Assembly: GCA_001695595.3 (NCBI GenBank)
Contig: MBPM02000034.1
Location: 372,001 to 436,000, forward strand
DNA: 64,000 nt
Source: Plasmopara viticola
Lineage: Eukaryota; Oomycota; Peronosporomycetes; Peronosporales; Peronosporaceae
Direction of reading: 5' to 3'
In this document: positions 10,149-20,616 of the stretch, in pieces
Layout of the letters: each line of letters opens with the position of its first letter
Position numbering within the stretch: position 1 is the first letter of the stretch
Notes under the pieces: generated by a model
Databases searched by the model: none
Seen by the model: only the letters and a program-made list of their open reading frames with translations
What the model was told of the DNA's origin: nothing
Made by a program: the position numbers and the translations under genes

Positions 10149-13100
10149 ATGGGGCTAATTGATATGCAAAACATACCGTACCACTTTAAAAAGCACCTTT
10201 TTTTAGCGTGGTCGTATCATTTCAATTGGCAAAAAAAACCCTATGATCCTTTGACTGCAGCATCTTTCAGATTCGCGACATACACGCGCATCATGGGCGT
10301 TTTCAACCTTCTTGCGCTCTCAGCGGAAATGTCGGTGCTGGGATGGTACTTCTTAGTGCCGCTCGCACTACCCGGTGGCAATGATATTTTACGGCGAGAT
10401 TTGACTTCACCACTTCGAGTGCGCCAGTCATTAGCGCTCCAGGCACTCTTGTCGCTCTTGCGTCTGCTCTTCTTCGTGTACATTCGACGCCGCAACAAAC
10501 ACATCCCGTCGACCCGATGCTTTGTGTTTATTGTCTCGCTCGTGGAAGTGACTGCCTGTTGTCTTGGTTCCTTGCAGCCGTTGTTGTATCTAGACGGTCG
10601 ACGCATCGACACGTATCCGAAGCACCGCCGAGTGCCGTGGGGTGGTTTCTACGTGGCTGTCCTGGGGGCAATGGCCATCTTTAGTACTTTATTGCAACTT
10701 AGCTATATCCTGCAACTGAACAAAAGCCGAGGGCGGCTGGCCGACGACAAGTTGTTGCGCGAAGTAAGGAACGAGACTCCACGCGCCAAGTGGAGATCGA
10801 AATGGGCCACACTCGGCAAACAATTTGCAGGTCGACGTAAGGTCACGATCCCGACATTTGAAGCCATGGTGAGTCTCTACGCTCACCACGAAGGCGCTGT
10901 CGATCGCCTTGCAGTGTCTTCGAATCGAGATGAAGCCGAGTTTGAGTTTTACTTGCCGCAACTCTGCAGCTTTCTGCTGTTGGGGGCGTTTGCACGCTCA
11001 CAACAATTGGGTTCGATCTTACTAGGTAAATGTTCCGTGTAAGTAGTTGACAACTTCCATTTTTAACCGTACGTGGGTGCTTTAATCAGATGGTGTTGCT
11101 TTACAGATCCCATGTGTTTGCGCACAAGATGTTGTGGTACTTGCAGTCCAACTGCGTGCACAATCCGGTCTTTGCCACGGAAGCTGATTACCAGCGGGTG
11201 CACATGTTGATTGAAGATGTGTCGGAGCGTGGGATGGCACCAGCAATGGTATTTGCTTGTCCACCGAGCCCGGACCATCAATTTCAGCACCAGCGTCGAG
11301 CAACTCGTGGATCGGGGGTATCAGCTAGTGCACAGGAGGTAAAAGCTTTATTACTAGGCTCTCAGGATGATCATTACGATACTTTTCAGGATCATCAGGA
11401 CATAGAGCGGGGACTGACAAGGTCAACGAGTGAGCATAAGCCATCACTTGCTTCTGGCGTGGAGCCTTTTGAGCTTGAGACTGCTTTTTTGGGGTCACTG
11501 GCAAATATATCGTCAAACTTGCGCGCTGTGGCGCGTGGCCGGCGCAATGATATGGTGTGTCTTTGTTTTATTCTACGTATTTGTTAGTATTTGGCTTTTA
11601 TTTCATTTGACATTTGTGTGATGATAGCTCCGCATGTGGCTTCAGGAGCTAGAGGCTCAGTACCTGCCAAATAACTCTCTTTATCTTCCTGTCGGCAACC
11701 CGTACCACCGCCTTAAGCATATCCATGTTGACGAAAGCTTCACGTTCTCGACACGAGAGCGAGTGCCATTTTTGCTGTGTGCCGAAGTCGTCGATTACCC
11801 ATCCCCGCAAGAAAAACAACACAAACGCCGTAGCAACAGTGTCTTTAATGGCAGACCTTTTCCGCTCAACTTGTGGGATTCTGCAAGCACACATGACCTC
11901 GTAGCAACGACTGCATCTGCTGAGCGTACACCCTTAATGTCTCCTGATGCTGCGAAACTGGGATTCTGGAGTGAGTCACGCACGCCTAGCAGTCCAACGA
12001 GGCTTCGCTCATTTTCACACCATATTTCAAATAAAATGGTGCAACCGACAGAGTTGCTGCACGGACTGATCGACTCGCTGGTTGGTAAAAACTCTGGTGA
12101 GAAGAACATGGACTCGAAGACTGAAGCTTTACTGAGACAAGGTGATGGTGAGGAGGACATACCGCAAAGTTTTCGTGATTTACCAGAAAGAAGTCAAAGC
12201 CAGCCCTTTTTTAAAAGTTCAAGTGCTTATTTGAAACGAGGATTGACAATTGACACGAGTGTAGCGGAACCTCGACTTTCAAGCCAAGCAGTGCCTGCGT
12301 CCGTCGCTCGTGTCTCTGCGGATTATGATGACGTCGAGTCTCCCGGGCCATTGTCGCCAAAATCGGACACGATCTTGTCGCCTCACTCCGAGACTTTAGC
12401 AAGCTCTCCGCCCCATCTCGCGAGATATGATAGTACCGATCGCTTCTTGCAAAATTTGTCCGAGCGTGACTTAAAACTTGAGGATGATGAAGAAGCTGAA
12501 CACAGGGAGTCGTCCTCTAGAACACATAAGCAAGTTGCAGAGCCACCCTGCGTCATATTCAAAGAACGATGGTCGGAAAAGGAGCATCGTATACAAGCAA
12601 CTTCCTCGTATGGAAGGCTTCCAGGTTGGAGGTTGCTGCCCGTGATTGTGAAAAGTGATGATGATCTCCGTCAAGAGCAGTTAGCCTTGCAGCTGGTTCA
12701 TCAATTTGCAAGGGTGTTTGAAGAATTCAAAGTGCCAGTCTTTATCCGACCGTACGATGTGATCGCCATTTCAGCCGGCTCTGGTCTTGTTGAGGCAATA
12801 TCGAATACCATCTCTATCGACTCGCTGAAGCGCAACGATCGCGATTTTACGACGCTACTTGATTTTTTTACCAGACATTTTGGTGATCCAAGTACCCCTG
12901 AGTTTCGGAAAGCCCGAGCTAATTTCGTAAGCAGCATGGCTGGCTACGCGATCGTGTGCTATCTCCTCCAGATAAAGGACCGCCACAATGGCAACATTTT
13001 GCTTGATGCCGAGGGTCACATTATCCATATTGACTTTGGCTTTATCTTGGCCAACAATCCAGGAAATATGGCCTTCGAACAAGCTCCGTTTAAGCTCACG

Positions 13101-13427
13101 GCCGAATTTGTAGAGCTCATGGGTGGCCCTCGCTCAGCTCATTTCCAGCGATTTCGATCGCTTTGTGTGCGGTCGTTTTTGGTAGCGCGTAAGTATCGCT
13201 ACCGGTTTATCTTGCTGGTGGAAATGATGTTGCACGGTAATGAGCATTTGCCGTGTTTTGCGGGAGATCCCAGAGGCACTGTCGAACGCCTTGCCGCTCG
13301 CTTCCAGCCAGACTTGGACATTAATTCTTGCGAGGATTTTGTGCACGAGCTCATCGATGCTTCATTGGACAACTGGCGTACACGCTGGTACGACAAGTAT
13401 CAGCGCTGGATCGTTGGCGTTTTTTAA
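10149..13427 (+). CDS. PI4KB: phosphatidylinositol 4-kinase III beta type with N-terminal membrane domain, 3 exons
   Basis: Exons are 10149-11038, 11107-11554 and 11628-13427 (introns 68 and 73 nt), giving 1,045 aa. The C-terminal kinase domain (about 780-1045) is plainly PI4K-beta: VKSDDDLRQEQLALQ, QIKDRHNGNILLDAEG (catalytic loop) and HIIHIDFGFIL (DFG). A PIK/LKU-type helical segment spans the exon 1-2 junction (FYLPQLCSFLLLG, then SHVFAHKMLWYLQSN). A Ser-rich, probably disordered linker follows. The first 190 residues contain four hydrophobic stretches (about 50-76, 94-114, 124-148 and 165-188) that look like membrane spans; animal and yeast PI4KB are peripheral proteins recruited by Arf1 or NCS1. 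The enzyme makes PI4P from phosphatidylinositol, normally on Golgi membranes. The splice at 11038/11107 was chosen for its GTAAGT donor and frame. Confidence 0.88.
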
Positions 13428-13719
13428 ATACCTACAAGGACGATACATGTGGACGTTGGGCACTCGTTCATCCAGAATCCACTTAACTCCTTGAGCAAGT
13501 TGTGCATACTGTGTAACAAATACAGACCAACATTGCGAATTGCCACTCTTGCTCAAGCAATCGTTCCAAGAAGGGGTGTCCCGAGCATCGCACCAAGTAG
13601 ATTTTGCCTAGAACTTGTCTCCATTAAAAGTTATAAGGCTACTAGCCAATTGAGACCTTTTGTTTAGATGAAACGACGCGTCTGCTGCTGCTTCAGGACC
13701 TTTGTCTGGCTGCTTGTCG

Positions 13720-16700
13720 ATGACGGCCCCAGGCATGAGGCAGCACGCTCGAACCGAGCAAGTGAATAAGGTCAAGGCCGCACAGCGCAAGCTCGACGCT
13801 GGATGGAAGCCCGGTCGGTTAAAACGCCGACAGCAAAAGGCAGCCACGATGATTCAACGCGCCTACCGATCTTACTTGATGCGTCAGACCTTTCAACGTT
13901 TGCGGCAAGACGTGCGCCTGACGTTTGCTTCGTTGCGAGCATTTAGCCATGCAAGGAGTCGTAAGCGTTGGCGCAATGTGGATTTAAGAAGACTGTCGCG
14001 CGAGGAATTGCGACTTTTAGCACTGTCACTGAATTTGCCGTCATCGGGAAAAAAGGTGCTTTTGATATGTCGAATTCAACGGTGGGTGGACTTGCACGTG
14101 GTGGGCAGCGATATGGCAACGCAGGCTGCTGCCCAAACGCTGGCGAACCAGCGCAAAATTCAAAGCAGCGTCTACTTTTGTGAGGCTCATCCGGGGGCCG
14201 ACGTCATTGACATTCGTCCGTTGCGAGGACACCACATTACGAGTATTGCTGCAGTACGTCCCTGTACTCTGAAATCCCCTGCTCTTTTTCTCTTTTAAAA
14301 CTAGTTGATGCTTGCAGGGCTCTGAATCTGATGCGGTTTACGCGCTCGAGGGTGCTCGAGGTGCTGCATGGCTGTGTCGGACGGGAGGGTCGGCGTCGCG
14401 AGTGGAGTTGTGCAGCTCCGTCCAGCAGTGTGCTGAATCTGAGCTGACCCCACGAGAAAGTCACTGGCTTGCCACTCCAGTCTCTTTGCACACGCTGCGA
14501 ACAGAGCACGTGGTACGCGTGGATGTGGCCCGAGGTCATGCCGTCGCACTTACCAAGGCTGGCGAACTTTTCAGCTGGGGCGACAACGCACATGGAGCAT
14601 TAGGCTTTGCAGCCGAAAACGCTGCTCAGGTCGCTCAAAATCGTGCAACGCTGGTCGGAGCACTCTCTAATTACGAGACAGTGGCTGCTGCCGTAGGAGG
14701 AAACCACAGCATGGCTGTTTGTGATCACGTTGCAGGCCATAATGGAGTAGTTTTCTGCTGGGGCAGCAATTCGCACGGTCAACTCGGTATCTGCCCGTCC
14801 AAACCCGCTACTAAAACGATGCCACCAGCGTTTCCTCGAGCTGTTGTTATACATCAGGTGGCAGCACTTCGCTCGGTTTCAGTGCATCAGGTGGCATGCG
14901 GTGCGCTGCATTCGTTGGCATTAACGTCGGATGGTAAGGTGTTCTCGTGGGGGTGTGGTGACGGTGGACGTCTGGGGCAGGGCCGAGCGAATAAGCGGAT
15001 GAGCGATGTCGTTGAGCCTGTTGTGGTGAATGGGATGCTCGCAAACCTGGTCACGCTTACCATTGCTTGTGGACCGTGGCACAGTGCATGTATCGCAACA
15101 GAAGCTTCCCAGGTAGCAAGCAAAGCTGGGCGCGTCTTTACGTGGGGCACAGGAGTCTATGGTCAGCTCGGTGCTGGAAAGGCTCACGTTTTCTATGAAC
15201 CTCAATTTGTTCGTTTGCCACCTTGTGAACATGACGATGAAGAGTTCGCAGCTCGACTCGCATGCGGGACGTACCACACGGCAATCGTAACAATTAGTAA
15301 CCGCATCTATACGTGGGGCAGCTCACGGGCATTCCATGGAACCCCCACTGAGTTGCAATCATGTGATGGTGGGCGCTTTGAACGCATTACCTCACTAGCT
15401 TGTGGGCGCTCGTTCACAGTTTTCAACACTACTAGTCGAGATGCGGCAAGCTACGAATGGCCACAAGTATCCCAACTTTGGCGCAAAAAGCCCTGCATTA
15501 TTCCGCGTCTAAACCTTGCCAAAGTACCAACGCTACCGTTGTGCACATCGACTCCGTTGCCTGCGTTTAGTAAAGGCATAGGAGGCATCAAACCTTCGCG
15601 TGAGATTCCATTACTTGTGCGTCCCGAACCGTTTGCTGACCAACGCGCTCGAGAGGAGGAAGAAACGCGAGAAGCTCAACGCGTTGACGATATCGACATC
15701 GAATCGATTGTCCATCCACTGTGTCGAATCTGTTGGCGCTGCAATGGGTTTCAGCCGTCCCCTCTGCGTTTGTGGATGTGCCGCAATTGCTCACATGAGC
15801 GTCAGCTGCATGGATCCAGAAGGTCTGGAGTTGCAATGGGGGAATATGAAGCTGTACGCAAGCTGCAATGTCTTTACCGTGCCCGAAGAGCTCGACGTGT
15901 ACTGCAACATGCTCGTGAACAGCGCTACCAGCGAATCTTTAGCATACATCACAATGATTTTTTTTACTACAATTTATGGCAGGACAGCAAGTCATGGTCT
16001 CGCCCAGCGGCACTTAAAGAAGATTACGAAGTGCCTATACGGGATCCGGATGCATCACCACGGGTATCGCCTCCATATACGTCCGTCGAAGCAGCAATCA
16101 AGCTGCAAGCTATGTGGCGAGGTTATCAGGCACGGCGTGTCACTTTGATGTTGTTGCGAACTCAATACGAAAAACACTTTGACAAAGAGAAGAATTGCGT
16201 CTACCACGTGCGAAAGCGAGTGAATCTAAACCTGGACAAGGAGTCAATTGCAAAATTGTGGGATCCTCCGCTATTGCTCCAGAAGCGATACGATCTTGGC
16301 GAGCCTATCGAGCTTCAGCGGCTGGCCAGATTTGCCGACATAACTTTAGATGAAGCCGCTCAGGTCTTACAACGTGCGTACCGACGTTATCGAGGCCGCA
16401 AATTCATCCGTCGTATTTTGATGTCACGAATTAAAAAACTGTGGGATGATACGACCAAGAGACATTACTACTACAATGTCATTACAAAAGAGTCGTCATG
16501 GGAACAACCGCAGCTTCTTGGCGACAACAGTGTCCGACGTTATATCGGACGACGTCATAAAGGGAACGTTGGATATACTCGTTTGGGCCTAGCAGCCGCA
16601 GCGTGCACAATCCAAGCGCTGTTCCGACGATTTGCAACGCGCTCGAAGCTGCTAGAAATGTTGACTCGCCGATATTGCAAACTGATGGATTCAGCATCGG

Positions 16701-17383
16701 GTCAGCCGTACTACTATGACAGCGTGTCTGGCACCGCTACTTGGTTCAAGCCAGCTTTATTGGGCAACTACGATCTTGCGCTCGACAGTGAATCAGCCGC
16801 CTCTACTTCTAAAGAACTCAAGTCGACGCTTGCTTCTATCTCGTCAGCCTCGTCTTCCACAAGCTTTTATCCAAAAGGCAGTGATCGAGCTCGTATAAAA
16901 CGACGTAAACGAAGGCTGCAGCGTCTCCGACGTCTATCACGCGACGAGGCTGCCTCGTATCTGCAACGAATGTGGCGCGCCCGTCGCGTTAAAAACGAGC
17001 GATCTGGTCTACACTTTGACGCATACGAGAAGATATATGACCCAACTACCGAGCGCTTTTACTACTACAATCATAAAACTGGAATTGCCAAGTGGGAAAA
17101 GCCCACTCTTCTCTCAAGTGGCAACCAAGAGCTTCAAGATAGAAAGCGCACTAAAAGACGACGCTTACACACAGTCACATTGCCCACCGAGTCCACGCAA
17201 ATTTTGCTCACATTCATGCGCTGCGCTGTTGCACGTCTTGAGCTTCATCGTCTTCTACGACAGCGCATCCAAAAAGTATTTGATCCCTACTCTCAACAAT
17301 ATTACTATTTTGATACACTGACTGGTCAGTCCGCATGGCAAAAGCCCATTGCACTCAAACGATACGACCTGTCTCCGATGTAA
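13720..17383 (+). CDS. IQ-SAP-RCC1-WW multidomain protein, 2 exons
   Basis: Exons 13720-14253 and 14318-17383 are joined over a 64-nt GTACGT..GCAG intron, giving 1,199 aa. In order: an IQ motif (about 41-56, TMIQRAYRSYLMR); a SAP-like helix-extended-helix (about 88-123, LSREELRLLALSLNLPSSGK); RCC1 blades (about 180-560) with repeated FSWGDNxHGxLG signatures; a Cys/His cluster (about 645-682, CRICWRCNG and MCRNCSHERQ) that could bind zinc; then alternating IQ motifs (KLQAMWRGYQARR, VLQRAYRRYRGRK) and five WW-like modules (YYYNVITKESSWEQP, FYYYNHKTGIAKWEKP). IQ motifs suggest calmodulin or myosin light-chain binding, WW modules proline-rich partners. The overall function is unknown. The first in-frame ATG after the last upstream stop was used. 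The stop lies 2 bp from the stop of the opposing gene. Confidence 0.78.
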
Positions 17384-17385
17384 TC

Positions 17386-20300
17386 TCACGAAATGGGCTG
17401 GCAGGAATAATGCAACAGTGTCCCTTTAGGGAAACGCACAAATGTGCCGACGCCGAGCTTCTTGCCACATGATTGGCAGCACTGCGATGACCACACTGTG
17501 ACCGATTCCTTTCGCTTCATAGAAAGCTGTTCGCGCACCCTTAAGTTTTCCATCTTTAAAAGCTGTTTCATCACTTGGCCGTTGCGAATGCGCTCGACTT
17601 TGCGCTCAAGCACACACCGGAAAAATTCAGCCAATGGTGCAACAGGAACGTCGGCTGGCAAAAGCTCAAGCGCCGTGGACACGTCAATCCGCTCAGCATA
17701 TTTGTTAAGAACGTTGATGGCTGCATTTACAGCTCCACTTTGCAAATCAGAGCTGTTCCAAACAGGTTGACGGGGTGAACTTGCTAGTGGCGACGCCAAT
17801 TCTCTTGTGAGATGCTGTGGACGCAAGTAAATTCTCAACAGCGTAGAGTAAATAGACGAATCAGCCGTCTTCGACTGAAAGCAGCGGTTGCAATAAGCTT
17901 CGGCCAAAGCAGCATCGTTCAGTTTTAGAGCGTAAAGCTGAAGCACCTCGAGGTGACGACCGAGTTTTGCCAGTAATGCTGCGTGCTCGTCCACCATCTC
18001 AGCAGGTGTACGGTTCAACATACGCTCAGGATGGTAGGCAGCGTCAGGAAATTCGAGAAATTCGAGCAGTTTGCGACGCAAGAGCCCCGTCATGCCACGT
18101 TGCGACTCAACGCGACTAGTGAGGTGTTGGTCTTGCGACGAGTTTGTGTGAATCGCATCCAGTAGCAAATAGACCACTTCGTCATGCAATCGCGGCGTCA
18201 GACGGCAGGATCCTTCATAGATTACTTGCGTTAGATACTCGATAGCCAGCAGTTGACTACTTATCAACGGTAACTTTGGCGTCGACGTGTCCACCGCGAC
18301 GCCTTCATCGGTGAGTAGTAGCGTTCCTTCCAAATTAAGAGAAGCAATTGAGCAGCCTTTTATATGTTGAAGCACTGCAGTAGGATCAATGTCTTGCGTG
18401 GCATCAGCGACATCACGTTGCGTAAAGATCGAAAGACCCAACGCGGGATTCACCGATAAAACACGTCGTGAAAACTCAAATACCAGCTCCGCGTGCTTTT
18501 GTTCAAGTCCTCGAAGGTATTGTGCAATAAGCACCAGGTAGTCATGCGATGATTGCAGATCTCCCTTGTCTCGGGACACATCGTCTATTGCTTTTGCATC
18601 AGAGGGTACCACCGTCGACGCTGCGCTGCGCTCCAAATCTTCCAAGAGCTCGAGTGCCTTCCGATGCAACTTACGCGTCGAGTAAAACGCCAAGAGTGCC
18701 TTAAAACATCGGTGAGCTCGCAGAAAAATCTCCGCCTCGCTAATTTCACACCAATTCTGGTCGGTAACCACTTCAAGCAGTGCGCGTTTCGCACGCTCCC
18801 TGTACTCTTCCTTTTCAGCCACCACGACGAGACACTTGACTAACATTGTGTCAATCATTTCCAGCACACTCTCGTTGTCAGGACTGATGTCGTGGCCTTC
18901 ACGTCTTTTCATAGCTGGAGATTGTTGTAAAATAGTATTTCGTTTACGACGCAAAAACCCGATCAAAGTCAGCAGACTTTCAACTAATTCATTGCCTTCC
19001 AGAGAAAAGTCCTTGTTTCGGGTGTCCTTGTGAAGAGCGCTGTACTTGCGAGGAAGCAGATTGTGGGGAAACAGCAGCAGCACTTCCATCACATCAATGC
19101 CGCTCTTGAAAAAATAGTCCATGGCTTGCTGTCGGCTTCGCCTTTGAAAGAGATCAAAGCCGTACTTTGCAAAGAGTGTGCGCTGCTCAACATCGCTCAG
19201 CAAGCTCTCTTCAGGGCAAAGCTTGCACAGCGCAATGGCATCCTCAAAACTGCCATTCTTTATATAAGCAGCAATTCGCTGTGCAATTGGCAGCATTTGA
19301 TGCGTCTGAAGTGTAAATGGCGGTGAAACAGTATACAAGGTAGCCGGCCGGTCATCCTGACGGGGTACGTTCCAACCTCCCAGGGTCGCAGACGCCACAT
19401 TGAGCGCAGCACAGACACCATACGGTGATTTGACTGAAAGTGACTGCACTAAACGCAACGATCCATAGTCGTACACTGCTATCTGGTCTCCTTGGTCCAG
19501 CAACAGGAACGGATGATGATAATACGCTCCCCGTGGAGTCGTGTTGTACGCAACGCTTCTTTCCACCTTGAGACATAGCTGACTCGTTGAGATATCGACC
19601 GCTTCACTCATCCAATCGTCGTCCAATGTGCCTCCATTGCCTTCAAAAGCTCCAAACGTGTCAATTTCCTCAGTATCTAACGACTTGATCTCTCTATGGA
19701 TGGTTAAAATCACTCCACGAGATTTCCCACATAGTAGCAACTCCCTCATGTGTTGGCGTCGACACGCTGCGAAACGACTATGTAATGCCAACGCACCACA
19801 GACCCCATTGGATCCTTCGAGTGCTTCTCTAACTTCTTGCCTCACGTTGGATGCAAGATTGAGCTCTTGTCCGCTGTCTACATCCAGCACGGCCCATTGT
19901 TTCTTGCCCTGAACAAACACATGATTCTCACTGAGCACGACGAGCTGCTGGACCGGCAGTAACGACGGCACCAGCTCGTGCTGGGCGCGTAGTTCTAGCA
20001 TCCGATTAACTGTCCAGTCAAATATTCGAAGCATGTTGCTTTTCAGCAGCACGCACAGTGTCTTGGCCGCTTCATGGGCTGCAAAGAGCACAGCGCCTTT
20101 TGTATCGTCGCGGTCGATCCACTGAAAGTTGCTCTGAACTGGCAAGTCTACGAGTTTCAACCGATTGTCCGTGAGCGTCGCAAATAGGCCCCAACTGTCC
20201 AAGAAGACGCAGCACGAGTGGTACAGCCGCTTGTAGTCTGCTTGCCAGCGCAGGACGCCCACGCGCCCGTCGACCACGTAGCTGCGCAGCGTCCCATCCG

Positions 20301-20445
20301 ACGAGCCCACAAAGATGAGGGGCGACAGGTCACTACGCACGCATAGACTGGAGAGCAGACGTTCGGTCTGATGCGGACGCTTGGGCGGACCCTCCACCTC
20401 AACGACGGCACTTGGCGCGTACGCTGTGGAGTCGGCGGAGCTCAT
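17386..20445 (-). CDS. Vps39/Vps3 (TGFBRAP1) family tethering-complex subunit
   Basis: Single-exon ORF of 1,019 aa; the ATG at 20445 gives MSSADSTAYAPS. The N-terminal 340 residues form a CNH-like beta-propeller. The middle is helical clathrin-repeat type (DYFFKSGIDVMEVLLLFPHNLLP is the conserved Vps39 domain-1 motif, given here in two parts: DYFFKSGID and VMEVLLLFPHNLLP). The C-terminus is Vps39 domain 2: ALELLPADVPV, a VREQL helix, then CCQSCGKKLGVGTFVRFPKG followed by HYSC, a degenerate zinc-finger end shared by Vps39 and TGFBRAP1/Vps3. HOPS (Vps39) and CORVET (Vps3) tether late and early endosomes to their Rab GTPases. The sequence does not let me choose between the two paralogues. It converges on the RCC1 gene and is divergent from the fibre gene. 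Confidence 0.85.
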   Translation of the reverse strand: MSSADSTAYAPSAVVEVEGPPKRPHQTERLLSSLCVRSDLSPLIFVGSSDGTLRSYVVDGRVGVLRWQADYKRLYHSCCVFLDSWGLFATLTDNRLKLVDLPVQSNFQWIDRDDTKGAVLFAAHEAAKTLCVLLKSNMLRIFDWTVNRMLELRAQHELVPSLLPVQQLVVLSENHVFVQGKKQWAVLDVDSGQELNLASNVRQEVREALEGSNGVCGALALHSRFAACRRQHMRELLLCGKSRGVILTIHREIKSLDTEEIDTFGAFEGNGGTLDDDWMSEAVDISTSQLCLKVERSVAYNTTPRGAYYHHPFLLLDQGDQIAVYDYGSLRLVQSLSVKSPYGVCAALNVASATLGGWNVPRQDDRPATLYTVSPPFTLQTHQMLPIAQRIAAYIKNGSFEDAIALCKLCPEESLLSDVEQRTLFAKYGFDLFQRRSRQQAMDYFFKSGIDVMEVLLLFPHNLLPRKYSALHKDTRNKDFSLEGNELVESLLTLIGFLRRKRNTILQQSPAMKRREGHDISPDNESVLEMIDTMLVKCLVVVAEKEEYRERAKRALLEVVTDQNWCEISEAEIFLRAHRCFKALLAFYSTRKLHRKALELLEDLERSAASTVVPSDAKAIDDVSRDKGDLQSSHDYLVLIAQYLRGLEQKHAELVFEFSRRVLSVNPALGLSIFTQRDVADATQDIDPTAVLQHIKGCSIASLNLEGTLLLTDEGVAVDTSTPKLPLISSQLLAIEYLTQVIYEGSCRLTPRLHDEVVYLLLDAIHTNSSQDQHLTSRVESQRGMTGLLRRKLLEFLEFPDAAYHPERMLNRTPAEMVDEHAALLAKLGRHLEVLQLYALKLNDAALAEAYCNRCFQSKTADSSIYSTLLRIYLRPQHLTRELASPLASSPRQPVWNSSDLQSGAVNAAINVLNKYAERIDVSTALELLPADVPVAPLAEFFRCVLERKVERIRNGQVMKQLLKMENLRVREQLSMKRKESVTVWSSQCCQSCGKKLGVGTFVRFPKGTLLHYSCQPIS

Positions 20446-20616
20446 TATAAAATTCAAGTAAAGAAAAAGATACGATTAGCAACTTGAGTGGCGATGAATT
20501 TCTGATAGTAAAGGCACTTCAACGTCAAAGAGTCACGTTTCACTGATCAATCTCGTCCATTGTTTGCAAGTCTCTTTAACTCGATCGCGTTGGCATCGTA
20601 GAGCCCACGAGTTAGA
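20446..20616. promoter_or_regulatory. 171-bp bidirectional promoter region with initiator-like CCATTGTTTGCA
   Basis: This is the entire gap between the ATG of the Vps39/Vps3 gene (reverse) and the ATG of the fibre gene (forward). CCATTGTTTGCA at 20557-20568, about 50 bp before the fibre ATG, loosely resembles the oomycete initiator core (CATT followed by pyrimidines). The element call is weak; the geometry is certain. Confidence 0.3.
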
